NCBI GenBank assembly: GCA_041846575.1
Contig: JBGZFC010000004.1
Location: forward strand, 1 to 40,530
From: JBGZFC01 sp041846575
Lineage (GTDB): Bacteria; Bacteroidota; Bacteroidia; Bacteroidales; Dysgonomonadaceae
DNA length: 40,530 nt
Reading direction: 5' to 3'
The position numbers and the translations under genes are program-made. Positions 25,418 through 34,722 of the stretch are shown here, in pieces (the first letter of the stretch is position 1; every line of letters begins with the position of its first letter). The notes under the pieces were generated by a model, which ran no database searches, was not told where the DNA came from, and was given only the letters and a program-made list of their open reading frames with translations.

Positions 25418-26302
25418 ATGGATTTTGCAGAATATTCAATAAAAAGAACTGATGGAGATAAAAACTTGAAAAAACCACTCAAAGCATTGATTTGTTTTTC
25501 CAAACCGACAACCGGTGTTGTTTTGGGCAAGCTTATTATCAATATTTTGAAATCCAATCCCGACAACTCTTCTATTGTTGCCCTGAATATGGTAGATGAG
25601 GATTTTTATAAAAACGATGAAGAGATAAACAGATACAAATCTGAGTTATTTGGAGAACTGATAGAAGAATGCGAAAAAAATAGTATCAGAATACGCACAC
25701 TTTTAAAAGTTTCGAGTGATTTTTCAACCGATATACTATCGGTTGCAAAAGAGTACGATTGCAACTTTCTTTTGACGGGCGTTGGAAGTCAGGTTATTGA
25801 ACCTGCTATCTGGAAAAGATATACAACCGTTTTTGAAAACGAATCAGGTTCTGAAGCAATGGGTGTAGTAGGTTCGGGTTTGAGAAGTGTAGCATCTTTG
25901 TTGAGACGCAGTCCTATTGATATGGGTGTATTTATGGATAATAAATTTACTGACATAGATAATGTTTTTACACCGTTGCTTCATAAAGATGATGTTTCTA
26001 TTTTCCCGTATCTCTTTCAAATAGCTCAATCGCCACAAACAAAAGTTACAATCTGGGATGCGATTGGGGTTATAGATTCTGACCGGAAAATTCAGAGTTT
26101 ATTTCAATATATGAACAAAAAAACCGATAATCGCATAGTTTTGTGGGATAACGAAAAGAAAATTGAACACAATTTTATTACTCAACAAAGTCTCGTTATT
26201 ATTGGAGTTGTTAGTTGGGATAAATTGATTGGGTCGGCAATTTCATGGAGTAAAATTCTTCCTTCCACACTTATCATAAAAGAAGAAACAAATAGTTTAT
26301 AA
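25418..26302 (+). CDS. Tandem universal-stress-protein-like protein
   Basis: This 294-residue soluble protein has two Usp-like alpha/beta halves (about 18-145 and 150-294). The first has KALICFSKPTTGVVLGKLI, a glycine-rich turn LLTGVGS and a helix pattern like UspA. The sequence style resembles the cytoplasmic C-terminal tail of Bacteroidota sodium/proton antiporters, but no membrane domain is present, so it may be a free-standing sensor derived from one. The nucleotide-binding GxxG pattern is not clean. It lies 40 bp after the preceding gene, and its TAA overlaps the next ATG (TAATG), indicating translational coupling. Confidence 0.6.
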   Translation: MDFAEYSIKRTDGDKNLKKPLKALICFSKPTTGVVLGKLIINILKSNPDNSSIVALNMVDEDFYKNDEEINRYKSELFGELIEECEKNSIRIRTLLKVSSDFSTDILSVAKEYDCNFLLTGVGSQVIEPAIWKRYTTVFENESGSEAMGVVGSGLRSVASLLRRSPIDMGVFMDNKFTDIDNVFTPLLHKDDVSIFPYLFQIAQSPQTKVTIWDAIGVIDSDRKIQSLFQYMNKKTDNRIVLWDNEKKIEHNFITQQSLVIIGVVSWDKLIGSAISWSKILPSTLIIKEETNSL

Positions 26303-28542
26303 TGAATAATATACAAGTAAAGCAAAAATATACAGATATATATAACTCTATTAAAAACAGGGAGTTTAAGGGAGCTTTCGATGGAATACGAAAAATAATT
26401 GAAGAGCAACAAAATTGGTCTTTAAGCGAGCGACTTACGGAATTAGAATCGAACTATAAATATATGATTCATTATCTGCTCGAAGGAAATAAAGACCCCC
26501 AACAAAAAGAATTATATATAAAATTTATCCGTGATGCCTACATTCTTGCTGATGATGCCATAGAGTTTCAGCTGTTACAGATAAGTTCGCGGTACTATTA
26601 TGAAAAAAAGAGACAGATGAGTGTCTCAAGCCCTTTGTCTGTTGACGATTATATAGAGGTTTTCACTAAACTGCAAGATTCTCTCTCCGTGATAAACCTG
26701 TTGTCCGAAGTTTCTGAGAAAGAGAACAAAGAAAGCGGCATACACACCGAGCGTGAAAAAGTGTTGCAAAATCTCTATTATTCGGTTTTTGTATCAAACA
26801 GAGCCAATGACGATTTGATATTATCGTACGAAAAACTGATGAAAAACAGCATATTGTCCGAAAATGACAAATGTGCCTTTATCTCTGCATTAACTATGAA
26901 TGTTTTGCAGCGATTTGATAAGCGAAAAATAAATTTTTTGTTAGACGTTTGTCAAAATGATTCGCCTCAAATTGCTATGAGAGCTATAATCGGGATAATT
27001 CCTGTTTTTCAGATTTATGAAAAACGATGGCAATATTTCCCCGAAATATCCAATCGTCTGAATCTGTTGTCTGATGACTCACTTTTTAGTAATCGTTTGA
27101 TTATTGCGATAATTCAGTTTATTCAGGCTCACGAAACTGAAAAAATCACCAAAAAACTTACCGAAGAGCTGATTCCGGAAATGATGAAACTAAGTCCGAT
27201 GATTGGAAAAAAAATCAATCTCGATGAGTGGATGGGCGAAACGGGAATTGATGATAAAAATCCCGAATGGCAAAAAGTTCTCGATGAATCGGGATTGGCT
27301 GATAAGTTGCAAGAGTTTTCGGAACTGCAAATAGGCGGTGCCGATGTGTTTCACTCAACATTTTCCAATCTAAAAACATATCCTTTCTTTTACGAAATGA
27401 GCAATTGGTTTTTGCCTTTCGACATAAACCATTCGTTGCTGAAAAATATGTTTTCCGACAAAAAAGAGAGAGAGGTGTTGCTTGCAACTCTATTTTCAAC
27501 GAAACTGATGTGCAACTCCGACAAATACTCTATGTGTTTCAGCATGATGGTAATGCCCGAAGAGTATCGAAAAATGATGATATCGCAACTCAGTGCCGAA
27601 AGTGCGGAATTGAAAAATATGGAAAAGGAAGAGTTTGCGTTTACTCCTTTTCGTGAAGAAGAAATTATCTGCAAACAGTACGTGCAGGATTTATATCGTT
27701 TTTTCAAGTTGTTTTCGAGAAAGGCAGACTTTTTCGATATTTTCAATTTGCATTTAAATTATCATCAGTTGTCGATGCTCGAACCAATTGTATCAAAACA
27801 GAACAACTTGCAAAGAATAGCATTGTACTATTTCGAAAAGAACAATTTCAAAGAGGCTCTCTCTGCATATAAATTGCTTCAACAAATGCAACCCAATGAA
27901 GTGGAAATCAGTCAGAAAATAGGATATTGCCACCAAACGTTAGGCAATATTCCCGAAGCTCTTAATGCGTATCTGAAAGCAGAGTTAATCGATGAAAACA
28001 ATTTGTGGAATTTACGTCGTATAGCACACTGTTATCGTATTCTGAAAGAACCTGAAAGTGCACTTCGATACTATCACCGTTTGGAGCAGTTGAAACCTGA
28101 TGATATGAATATTCAACTCAATATAGGGCACTGTCTATTGGAATTAAAGCAATATGAAGAGGCTCTGAATTACTATTTTAAGGTTGAGTTTTCCGACAAT
28201 AACAATACTCGGGCGTGGCGTTCAATTGCATGGACAGCTTTTTTGTTGCAAAAATTTGATTTGGCACAAAACTATTATCAACAGATAATTGAAAACAAGC
28301 CTAACGCTCACGACTATTTAAACGCGGGACATGTGGCTCTCTGTCTTGATAATCTTAAAAAGGCAACAGAGATGTATGCTCTTTCGCTTAAAAGTGCAGG
28401 AAGTTACGATGCATTTAAAACCATGCTTACGGAAGATAGAGAAGAACTGATAAAATCGAATGTAAATATTGAGATTATTCCGATTATTTTAGATAAAATC
28501 AGATTCGATATGGAAGACGATGGCTCTGCCTTCGTTAAATAA
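26302..28542 (+). CDS. TPR-repeat protein
   Basis: This 746-residue cytosolic protein has no signal peptide. The first 500 residues are helical and unrecognised. At least five tetratricopeptide repeats follow between about 515 and 700, with typical W/L-G-Y/H-A-P spacing: IALYYFEKNNFKEALSAYKL, IGYCHQTLGNIPEALNAYLK, IAHCYRILKEPESALRYYHR, IGHCLLELKQYEEALNYYFK and AGHVALCLDNLKKATEMYAL. It is probably a scaffold working with the coupled Usp-like protein. The C-terminus MEDDGSAFVK may be shortened: a diverged 32-bp tandem duplication follows, and the next frame continues with DDGSVFINDFTKL to a stop at 28638-28640. Confidence 0.75.
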   Translation: MNNIQVKQKYTDIYNSIKNREFKGAFDGIRKIIEEQQNWSLSERLTELESNYKYMIHYLLEGNKDPQQKELYIKFIRDAYILADDAIEFQLLQISSRYYYEKKRQMSVSSPLSVDDYIEVFTKLQDSLSVINLLSEVSEKENKESGIHTEREKVLQNLYYSVFVSNRANDDLILSYEKLMKNSILSENDKCAFISALTMNVLQRFDKRKINFLLDVCQNDSPQIAMRAIIGIIPVFQIYEKRWQYFPEISNRLNLLSDDSLFSNRLIIAIIQFIQAHETEKITKKLTEELIPEMMKLSPMIGKKINLDEWMGETGIDDKNPEWQKVLDESGLADKLQEFSELQIGGADVFHSTFSNLKTYPFFYEMSNWFLPFDINHSLLKNMFSDKKEREVLLATLFSTKLMCNSDKYSMCFSMMVMPEEYRKMMISQLSAESAELKNMEKEEFAFTPFREEEIICKQYVQDLYRFFKLFSRKADFFDIFNLHLNYHQLSMLEPIVSKQNNLQRIALYYFEKNNFKEALSAYKLLQQMQPNEVEISQKIGYCHQTLGNIPEALNAYLKAELIDENNLWNLRRIAHCYRILKEPESALRYYHRLEQLKPDDMNIQLNIGHCLLELKQYEEALNYYFKVEFSDNNNTRAWRSIAWTAFLLQKFDLAQNYYQQIIENKPNAHDYLNAGHVALCLDNLKKATEMYALSLKSAGSYDAFKTMLTEDREELIKSNVNIEIIPIILDKIRFDMEDDGSAFVK

Positions 28543-28661
28543 CAGGAGATGATGGCTCTGTTTTTATTAATGATTTCACGAAGCTACAAACATTGCGTCC
28601 CCGCAAAAATAACGAAGCCACAAGCATCGTATCCCGATAACGACAAAACATACAAATAAAA

Positions 28662-31600
28662 ATGAATATCCGACAAATTCTATCCCAACGCATCCTTGTT
28701 CTCGACGGTGCTATGGGAACATTAATACAGCGGCATAAACTTACCGAAGAGCAATTTCGGGGAGAGCGATTTAAAAACGTTGCAAAACCGCAAAGGGGAA
28801 ACAACGATTTGCTTTCTATTACGCAACCTGAAATAATTTCTGATATTCATCGACAATATCTCTCGGTAGGTGCCGATATAATCGAAACAAACACGTTTAA
28901 CGCCACGAGCATCTCTATGGCGGATTACGATATGCAATCGTGCGTGAGGGAAATAAATCTTTCCGCTGCAAAATTGGCGCGTAAAGTTGCCGACGAATTT
29001 ACGGCAAAAACACCCTACAAACCGCGTTTCGTTGCAGGCTCTATCGGACCCACAAACAAAACCACATCCATGAGTCCCGATGTGGAAAATCCGATGTATC
29101 GGGCGGTAACTTTCGACGATATGAAAACCTCCTACAAAGAGCAAATTCTCGCTTTAGTGGAAGGGGGAGTGGATTTGTTGCTCTTGGAAACTGTTTTCGA
29201 TACGCTTAATGCCAAAGCTGCAATTTTTGCGATTAAAGAAGTGGCTGCCGAAACAGGTAAGGATGCTCCTTTAATTATATCCGTAACCATTACCGATAAA
29301 GCCGGACGCACGCTTTCGGGACAAACGTTGGAGGCTTTTCTAACTTCTTTGAATCACGCACAACCGCTTGCTATCGGGTTGAACTGTTCTTTCGGGGCAC
29401 GAGATATGAAACCCTATTTGAGAGAATTGGGACGAATATCTCCTTTTTACGTTAGTGCTTATCCAAACGCCGGATTACCCAATCAGTTGGGAGAATACGA
29501 CGAGACGCCCGAAAAAATGGCATCTCAAATCAGGGAGTTTATCGATGAAGGATTGGTAAATATCATTGGTGGTTGTTGTGGTACTACTCCCGAACATATT
29601 GCTCTTTACACGGAACTTATCGAAGGTAAAACGCCACGCAAACCTATATCCGTAACTGAATATCTTCATATTTCGGGATTGGAGGAGTTGAAAATTACGC
29701 CTGAAATTAACTTCGTAAATATCGGCGAGAGGTGTAATGTGGCAGGGTCACGCAAATTTTTACGATTAATAAAAGAGAAAAATTATGACGAAGCGTTAGA
29801 AATAGCTCGCAAACAGGTAGATGACGGAGCGCAGGTTATTGATGTGAATATGGATGACGGATTGCTTGACGGTGTGCAAGAGATGACCAACTTTCTCAAT
29901 CTATTGGCTTCCGACCCCGATGTGGCGTGTGTTCCAATTATGATTGACTCCTCGAAATGGGAGGTTTTGGAAGCAGGACTGAAATGTGTTCAGGGTAAGT
30001 GTATTGTTAATTCCATTTCGCTTAAAAACGGGAAGGAGGAGTTTCTGAAACATGCCCGATTGGTTCAATCATACGGTGCGGCAGTTATCGTGATGGCGTT
30101 TGACGAAGAGGGACAAGCAACATCTTACGAGCGTCGTATCGAAATTTGTAAACGAGCCTACAATCTGCTCGTTGAAGACGGTTTCGACCCTAAAAATATC
30201 ATTTTCGACCCAAATATTCTTGCTATTGCCACCGGAATGGAGGAACATCGAAATTACGCGACAGATTTTATCAATAGTGTTCGTTGGATTAAGGGTAATC
30301 TTCCTTATGCGCTAGTAAGCGGTGGAGTTAGCAACTTATCGTTTTCGTTTCGAGGCAACAATTACATTCGTGAAGTGATGCACTCGGTTTTTCTTTATCA
30401 TGCTATCAAGGCAGGAATGGATATGGGAATTGTAAATCCTGCGGAATCGGTGTTGTATGAAGATATTCCATTAAAAGAGAGGGAGTTGGTCGAAGATGTT
30501 ATTTTTAATAGATATGAAAATGCCGAAGAAAAACTGACGGAGCTTGCCGAGCGTTTGAAAAACGAAAAAACACCAGAGTTGGAACAGGCTAAAGCGCAAG
30601 AGTGGCGTTCGTTTTCGTTGGACGAGCGATTGAGCTACGCGTTGGTAAAGGGAATTGGCGATTATCTGGAAGAGGATATTGCCGAAGCGTTGACACTTTA
30701 TCCGCGTGCCGTGGATGTTATTGACAAGCCGTTGATGACCGGAATGAATGTGGTAGGTGATCTGTTTGGTTCGGGAAAAATGTTTCTTCCTCAGGTAGTT
30801 AAAGCGGCTCGAACGATGAAGAAAGCTGTCTCCATTTTGCAACCTGTCATCGAAGCCGAAAAGGCGGCAGGCGAATCACGCAAGGCAGGAAAAATTGTAT
30901 TGGCAACGGTAAAAGGCGATGTACACGATATAGGTAAAAATATAGTTTCCATTGTTTTGTCGTGCAACAATTACGAAATCATAGATTTGGGAGTTATGGT
31001 TTCGGCGGAAAAAATTATCGAAACCGTGCGAAAGGAAAAGCCCGATATGGTGGGATTGAGCGGACTTATTACGCCGTCGCTCGAAGAGATGTCGATTGTA
31101 GCCGAAGATATGCAGAAAGCGGGTTTCACTATTCCTTTGCTTATCGGTGGTGCCACTACTTCTAAATTGCACACGGCATTGAAAATTGAGCCGAAATATG
31201 GACTTGGAACTGTGGTTTACGTTAAAGATGCATCGCAAAGTCCTGCGGCTGTGGCTAATTTGCTAAATCCCGAAACAAGCAAAAAATTTATCGAATCCGT
31301 TCGTGAAGAGTATCAAAAACTTCGTGAAAACAGCGACGGGAAGAAATCGGAATTAGTCTCTTTAACGGAGGCTCGTGAAAAAGCTTTCAAAATAGATTGG
31401 AACAAATTTAAAACGATTGAACCTAAAATAAAAGGACGAGTTTTGCTTGACAAAATAAAAGTTGAAGAAATAATACCTTACATCAATTGGAAGTTTTTCT
31501 TTCATTCGTGGAATCTTTCTCCTAAATACCATACAGTTACCAATATAAGCATGTGCGGACATTGTCAAGCGCAATGGCTCGCTCATTTCGGAGAGGACGA

Positions 31601-32345
31601 ACGTGAGCGTGCAAAGGAAGCATCGAAATTGTATGAAGATGCCGTTAATATGCTGAATAAATTTATCGATTTAGATGTCGAGTATATCAAATCGGTTTTC
31701 GGTTTTTATGAAGCGTACAGTGATAATGACACTGTTTTTATCGATGGTAAACCGTTTCCGATGCTTCGCCAACAAAAAAAATCTGATAAAAATGAGTATC
31801 TTTGTATTGCCGATTTTATTGCGCCGAAATTATCGAAAAAAAGAGATTATATCGGGGCGTTTGCGGTAACGAGTGGCGCCGGCTCGGAATATCTGATTCG
31901 CAAGTACGAAAACGAAGGCGACGAATATTCGGCGTTGTTGATGAAGTCGTTGCTCGACCGTCTTGCCGAGGCTGCCACCGAGTGGTTGCATGCAAAAGTA
32001 CGACGCGAGTATTGGGGCTATACTTCGGATGAAAACCTGTCTGTAGGCGAGATGTTTTCGATAAAATATAGAGGCATTCGTCCGGCGGTGGGATATCCAT
32101 CCATACCCGACCAATCGGTAAATTTAGCCTTGCATGAGATGCTTCGTTCCGATGAAATAGGAATATCACTTACCGAAAACGGAGTGATGTATCCCAATGC
32201 GTCGGTTAGCGGTTTCTTCCTTGCTCATCCCGAATCAAGCTATTTTGCCGTAGGCGAAATATCGGAAGAACAACTTGAAGATTACGCCACACGTAAAGGG
32301 CAGGAGGCGAAAAACATGAGGAAGTTTCTATTGGCAAATTTGTGA
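28662..32345 (+). CDS. metH: Cobalamin-dependent methionine synthase MetH
   Basis: 1227 residues, the same length as the E. coli enzyme. It transfers a methyl group from 5-methyltetrahydrofolate to homocysteine via cobalamin. Modules in order are the homocysteine domain (about 1-325; zinc cysteines in GLNCSFGA and GGCCGTTP) and the pterin domain (about 345-620; NIGERCNVAGSRKF). The cobalamin cap and Rossmann domains follow (about 640-890; DVHDIGKN with the cobalt ligand H755). Last is the AdoMet reactivation domain (about 900-1227; RPAVGYPSIPDQS). All key residues are visible. Only 119 bp separate it from the TPR gene; no cobalamin riboswitch is evident there. Confidence 0.97.
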   Translation: MNIRQILSQRILVLDGAMGTLIQRHKLTEEQFRGERFKNVAKPQRGNNDLLSITQPEIISDIHRQYLSVGADIIETNTFNATSISMADYDMQSCVREINLSAAKLARKVADEFTAKTPYKPRFVAGSIGPTNKTTSMSPDVENPMYRAVTFDDMKTSYKEQILALVEGGVDLLLLETVFDTLNAKAAIFAIKEVAAETGKDAPLIISVTITDKAGRTLSGQTLEAFLTSLNHAQPLAIGLNCSFGARDMKPYLRELGRISPFYVSAYPNAGLPNQLGEYDETPEKMASQIREFIDEGLVNIIGGCCGTTPEHIALYTELIEGKTPRKPISVTEYLHISGLEELKITPEINFVNIGERCNVAGSRKFLRLIKEKNYDEALEIARKQVDDGAQVIDVNMDDGLLDGVQEMTNFLNLLASDPDVACVPIMIDSSKWEVLEAGLKCVQGKCIVNSISLKNGKEEFLKHARLVQSYGAAVIVMAFDEEGQATSYERRIEICKRAYNLLVEDGFDPKNIIFDPNILAIATGMEEHRNYATDFINSVRWIKGNLPYALVSGGVSNLSFSFRGNNYIREVMHSVFLYHAIKAGMDMGIVNPAESVLYEDIPLKERELVEDVIFNRYENAEEKLTELAERLKNEKTPELEQAKAQEWRSFSLDERLSYALVKGIGDYLEEDIAEALTLYPRAVDVIDKPLMTGMNVVGDLFGSGKMFLPQVVKAARTMKKAVSILQPVIEAEKAAGESRKAGKIVLATVKGDVHDIGKNIVSIVLSCNNYEIIDLGVMVSAEKIIETVRKEKPDMVGLSGLITPSLEEMSIVAEDMQKAGFTIPLLIGGATTSKLHTALKIEPKYGLGTVVYVKDASQSPAAVANLLNPETSKKFIESVREEYQKLRENSDGKKSELVSLTEAREKAFKIDWNKFKTIEPKIKGRVLLDKIKVEEIIPYINWKFFFHSWNLSPKYHTVTNISMCGHCQAQWLAHFGEDERERAKEASKLYEDAVNMLNKFIDLDVEYIKSVFGFYEAYSDNDTVFIDGKPFPMLRQQKKSDKNEYLCIADFIAPKLSKKRDYIGAFAVTSGAGSEYLIRKYENEGDEYSALLMKSLLDRLAEAATEWLHAKVRREYWGYTSDENLSVGEMFSIKYRGIRPAVGYPSIPDQSVNLALHEMLRSDEIGISLTENGVMYPNASVSGFFLAHPESSYFAVGEISEEQLEDYATRKGQEAKNMRKFLLANL

Positions 32346-32368
32346 TGAAAGAATCGAAATTAATTTTG
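32339..32368 (+). promoter_or_regulatory. Putative promoter of the threonine aldolase gene
   Basis: TTTG at 32339-32342 and TAATTTTG at 32361-32368, with an 18-bp spacer, match the Bacteroidota -33/-7 pattern. The predicted start of transcription lies about 25 bp before the ATG at 32399. Confidence 0.45.
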
Positions 32369-32398
32369 TTTTATATAACAATAAAAAAACAATAAATT

Positions 32399-33418
32399 AT
32401 GAGAAGTTTCGGAAGTGATAACAATTCAGGTGTGCATCCGAGTATAATTCAGGCTATTACCGAAGCCAATACAAATCACACTATTGCTTATGGCGATGAC
32501 AGGTGGACGCATCTTGCCGAAGATACGGTAAGGGAGTTGTTGTGCGAAAAAGATATAAAACCGATGTTCGTTTTCAATGGAACGGGAGCAAACGTGGTTG
32601 CTTTGCAGGCTTGCGTGTTGCCGTTTCATTCCATTATTTGTGCCTCAACAGCGCACATCGCTGTGGATGAGTGCGGTGCACCGACCAAGTTTACCGGTTG
32701 TTTGCTGAAAGAAATTAATACGCCCGACGGTAAACTTACACCCGAATTGGTTCGACCACACTTGCACGGTTTCGGATTCGAGCATCACTCGCAACCAAAA
32801 GTTATTGCCGTGTCGCAAACAACCGAACTCGGTACGGTTTATACCCCCAAAGAGTTGAGAACGCTTGCCGAGCTGGCTCACGAACATGATATGTATCTTT
32901 TTGTTGATGGTACGCGTATTGCCAATGCATGCGCCTGTTTAAATGTTTCGTTGAGAGAAATTACGATTGATTGCGGAGTAGATATTTTTACATTAGGCGG
33001 CACAAAAAACGGTTTGATGATGGGCGAAGCAATTGTTCCGTTGCGAGAAGAACTTGCCGAAAACTTGAAATATTACCGGAAACAAACCACGCAACTCTAT
33101 TCTAAAATGCGTTTTATCTCGGCTCAATTTATCCCTTATCTTAAAAAGGGTATTTGGTTGGAAAATGCTCGTCGAGCCAATGCGTCGGCTCGAAAACTGG
33201 CTGATGAGATGAAGAAAATCGGTGTTGAATTGACCCAAAAGGTGGAATCAAATCAAATCTTTTTCATCCTGCCAGAAGATATTACCGACAAGTTACTCGA
33301 ACGCTATTTCTTTTATTCTTGGTATGAAGAGCGTAATGAATCTCGCTTAGTTTGTTCGTGGGACACGAGTGATGGAGATATTGAAAAATTTATTAAATAT
33401 TTGAACTGTTTGATTTAG
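32399..33418 (+). CDS. ltaE: Low-specificity L-threonine aldolase / beta-eliminating lyase
   Basis: This 339-residue PLP enzyme of fold type I cleaves threonine or allo-threonine to glycine and acetaldehyde. Visible are the N-terminal RSFGSDNNSGVHP, the substrate-site AYGDDRWT, FVDGTRIANA and the cofactor lysine K203 in LGGTKNGLM. The length and the motifs fit threonine aldolases better than tyrosine phenol-lyases or tryptophanases, which are longer. It follows metH by 53 bp; a separate promoter is likely. Confidence 0.92.
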   Translation: MRSFGSDNNSGVHPSIIQAITEANTNHTIAYGDDRWTHLAEDTVRELLCEKDIKPMFVFNGTGANVVALQACVLPFHSIICASTAHIAVDECGAPTKFTGCLLKEINTPDGKLTPELVRPHLHGFGFEHHSQPKVIAVSQTTELGTVYTPKELRTLAELAHEHDMYLFVDGTRIANACACLNVSLREITIDCGVDIFTLGGTKNGLMMGEAIVPLREELAENLKYYRKQTTQLYSKMRFISAQFIPYLKKGIWLENARRANASARKLADEMKKIGVELTQKVESNQIFFILPEDITDKLLERYFFYSWYEERNESRLVCSWDTSDGDIEKFIKYLNCLI

Positions 33419-33540
33419 AATTTGTTTAATGTAGGATGACTGATGACGGATGTCCGATGAGTTTGATGACAGACGTAGGATGACCGAAATCAGAAGTCGG
33501 TATTTATAAACTAAAATGATTAATAATCTTGGAAGTCCTG

Positions 33541-33562
33541 CATTCGTTATCGGACAACAGAC
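33541..33562 (+). repeat. Imperfect repeat left of the dead four-helix-bundle gene
   Basis: CATTCGTTATCGGACAACAG (33541-33560) and the two bases after it resemble CATCCGACATCGGACAACGG and the following bases at 33953-33974, with about five mismatches in 22. Between 33425 and 33500 there are also several short GATGA/CGGATGTCCGATG units. The set resembles the repeat clusters seen around such genes. Confidence 0.45.
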
Positions 33563-33580
33563 CTACAACAATTAACAAAA

Positions 33581-33935
33581 ATGAGTTTTAAATTCGAAAA
33601 GTTACAGTTTTGGCAAAATGCAATGGATTTTGGCGAAGAAATTCATATTCTGACAAAATCTTTTCCGAAAGAAGAACGGTATAATCTGTAATTACAAATA
33701 AAACGGGCTGCCGATTCTATTGCCTTGAATATTGCAGAAGGCTCTATTGGTCTATAGAATCCCGAGTTTAAAAAGCTCAATGAATTATGCTATTCGCTCT
33801 TTGGCAGAGGTAGTAACTTGTATTTACAAAGCGTAACGGCGAAATTATGTAGATAACGATAAGTTTAAAGAATTATATGCTTCGACATTTCATTTAATGA
33901 ATATGATGAATGCATTTAAAAATAAAATTGAATAA
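33581..33935 (+). pseudogene. Four-helix-bundle (S23/IVS-like) protein, decayed
   Basis: From ATG 33581 the frame reads MSFKFEKLQFWQNAMDFGEE, then ERYNL, a TAA stop, QIKRAADSIALNIAEGSIG, a TAG stop and NPEFKK. After a frameshift it gives MNYAIRSLAEVVTCIYKA, a further TAA stop, RRNYVDNDKFKEL and finally MNMMNAFKNKIE with a stop at 33933-33935. Put together this is the complete four-helix-bundle family once named S23 ribosomal protein, found in 23S rRNA intervening sequences and scattered in Bacteroidota genomes. At least three in-frame stops and a frameshift make it clearly dead. Confidence 0.88.
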
Positions 33936-33952
33936 AAATTTGGGAATTCTTG

Positions 33953-33974
33953 CATCCGACATCGGACAACGGAC
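33953..33974 (+). repeat. Imperfect repeat right of the dead four-helix-bundle gene
   Basis: Partner of 33541-33562; the core ATCGGACAAC is exact. Confidence 0.45.
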
Positions 33975-34062
33975 TTCCGACAAAACAAAATAATTAATTT
34001 AATAACAAAATATTTCGGACAATTTTGATGTAAATCCGAGATAGTAAATCATAAATTGAAAT

Positions 34063-34626
34063 ATGTTTGACTTTTTAGATGTTTACCCCTGGCTTTTGCC
34101 CATAATGATATTTTTCGGGCGAATTATCGACGTCTCTTTCGGAACGTTACGTATTATCTTTGTATCGAAAGGTGAGAAGTATTTAGCGCCTATCATCGGT
34201 TTTTTTGAAGTATTTATCTGGGTAGTAATTATTTCGCAAATTCTTACTCGCGCCAACGATTTAGTTGCCTATTTGTCGTATGCCGGAGGATATGCTGCCG
34301 GAAACTATATCGGTATTTTACTTGAACAACGCATTGCATACGGTATTGTGCTATGCAGAATTTATACACGAAAAGAGGGAATGGAGTTGGTGCAGATTTT
34401 AAATAAATTGAACTTCGGAGCTACCTTGACACACGGAAAAGGTTCAGCCAATAGAGTAGATATTATTGAAACTGTTATCAATCGTGACCAAATGAAGTTG
34501 GTTGAAAGTACATTAACCGAATTTGACTCGGATATTTTTTACGTGGTGGAAGATGTGCGTAATAAACAAAACGGTATCTTCGCTAAACGGAGAAATGTTT
34601 TAAAGCGTTGGCGCCCCGGTAAATAA
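34063..34626 (+). CDS. UPF0316-family membrane protein
   Basis: 187 residues. Three transmembrane segments lie in the first half (about 10-30, 42-62, 66-90), with RIIDVSFGTLRIIFVSKG and EVFIWVVIISQ as family signatures. A cytoplasmic C-terminal domain (about 100-175) contains THGKGSANRVDIIETVINR, resembling the DUF2179 sensor-like domain. The molecular role of the family is unknown. It is monocistronic, ending at a strong terminator. Confidence 0.88.
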   Translation: MFDFLDVYPWLLPIMIFFGRIIDVSFGTLRIIFVSKGEKYLAPIIGFFEVFIWVVIISQILTRANDLVAYLSYAGGYAAGNYIGILLEQRIAYGIVLCRIYTRKEGMELVQILNKLNFGATLTHGKGSANRVDIIETVINRDQMKLVESTLTEFDSDIFYVVEDVRNKQNGIFAKRRNVLKRWRPGK

Positions 34627-34645
34627 TTTGTCTTGCGATATATAA

Positions 34646-34695
34646 AAAGAGAATGGGCAAACTTCATCAGTAAGTTTGCCCATGTTTTTTATTTG
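34646..34695. terminator. Strong terminator, 12-bp perfect stem
   Basis: ATGGGCAAACTT (34654-34665) pairs with AAGTTTGCCCAT (34673-34684) around a 7-nt loop and is followed by GTTTTTTAT. It lies between convergent genes and has A-rich sequence on the other side, so it may serve both strands. Confidence 0.88.
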
Positions 34696-34722
34696 GATTA
34701 CAAGTATCTCTAATTTCTGTTT

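Noticed and set aside
28543..28661. Cobalamin or SAM riboswitch before metH
   Set aside because: Only 119 bp are available and no B12-box or SAM-type pairing was found; the stretch is better explained by the duplicated tail of the TPR gene.
31802..32169. Several overlapping open frames on both strands at the end of metH
   Set aside because: All fall within the complete AdoMet domain of MetH, which is intact in its own frame.
33425..33500. CRISPR array
   Set aside because: The short GATGA/CGGATG units are irregular in spacing and sequence and no equal-length spacers or cas genes are present.
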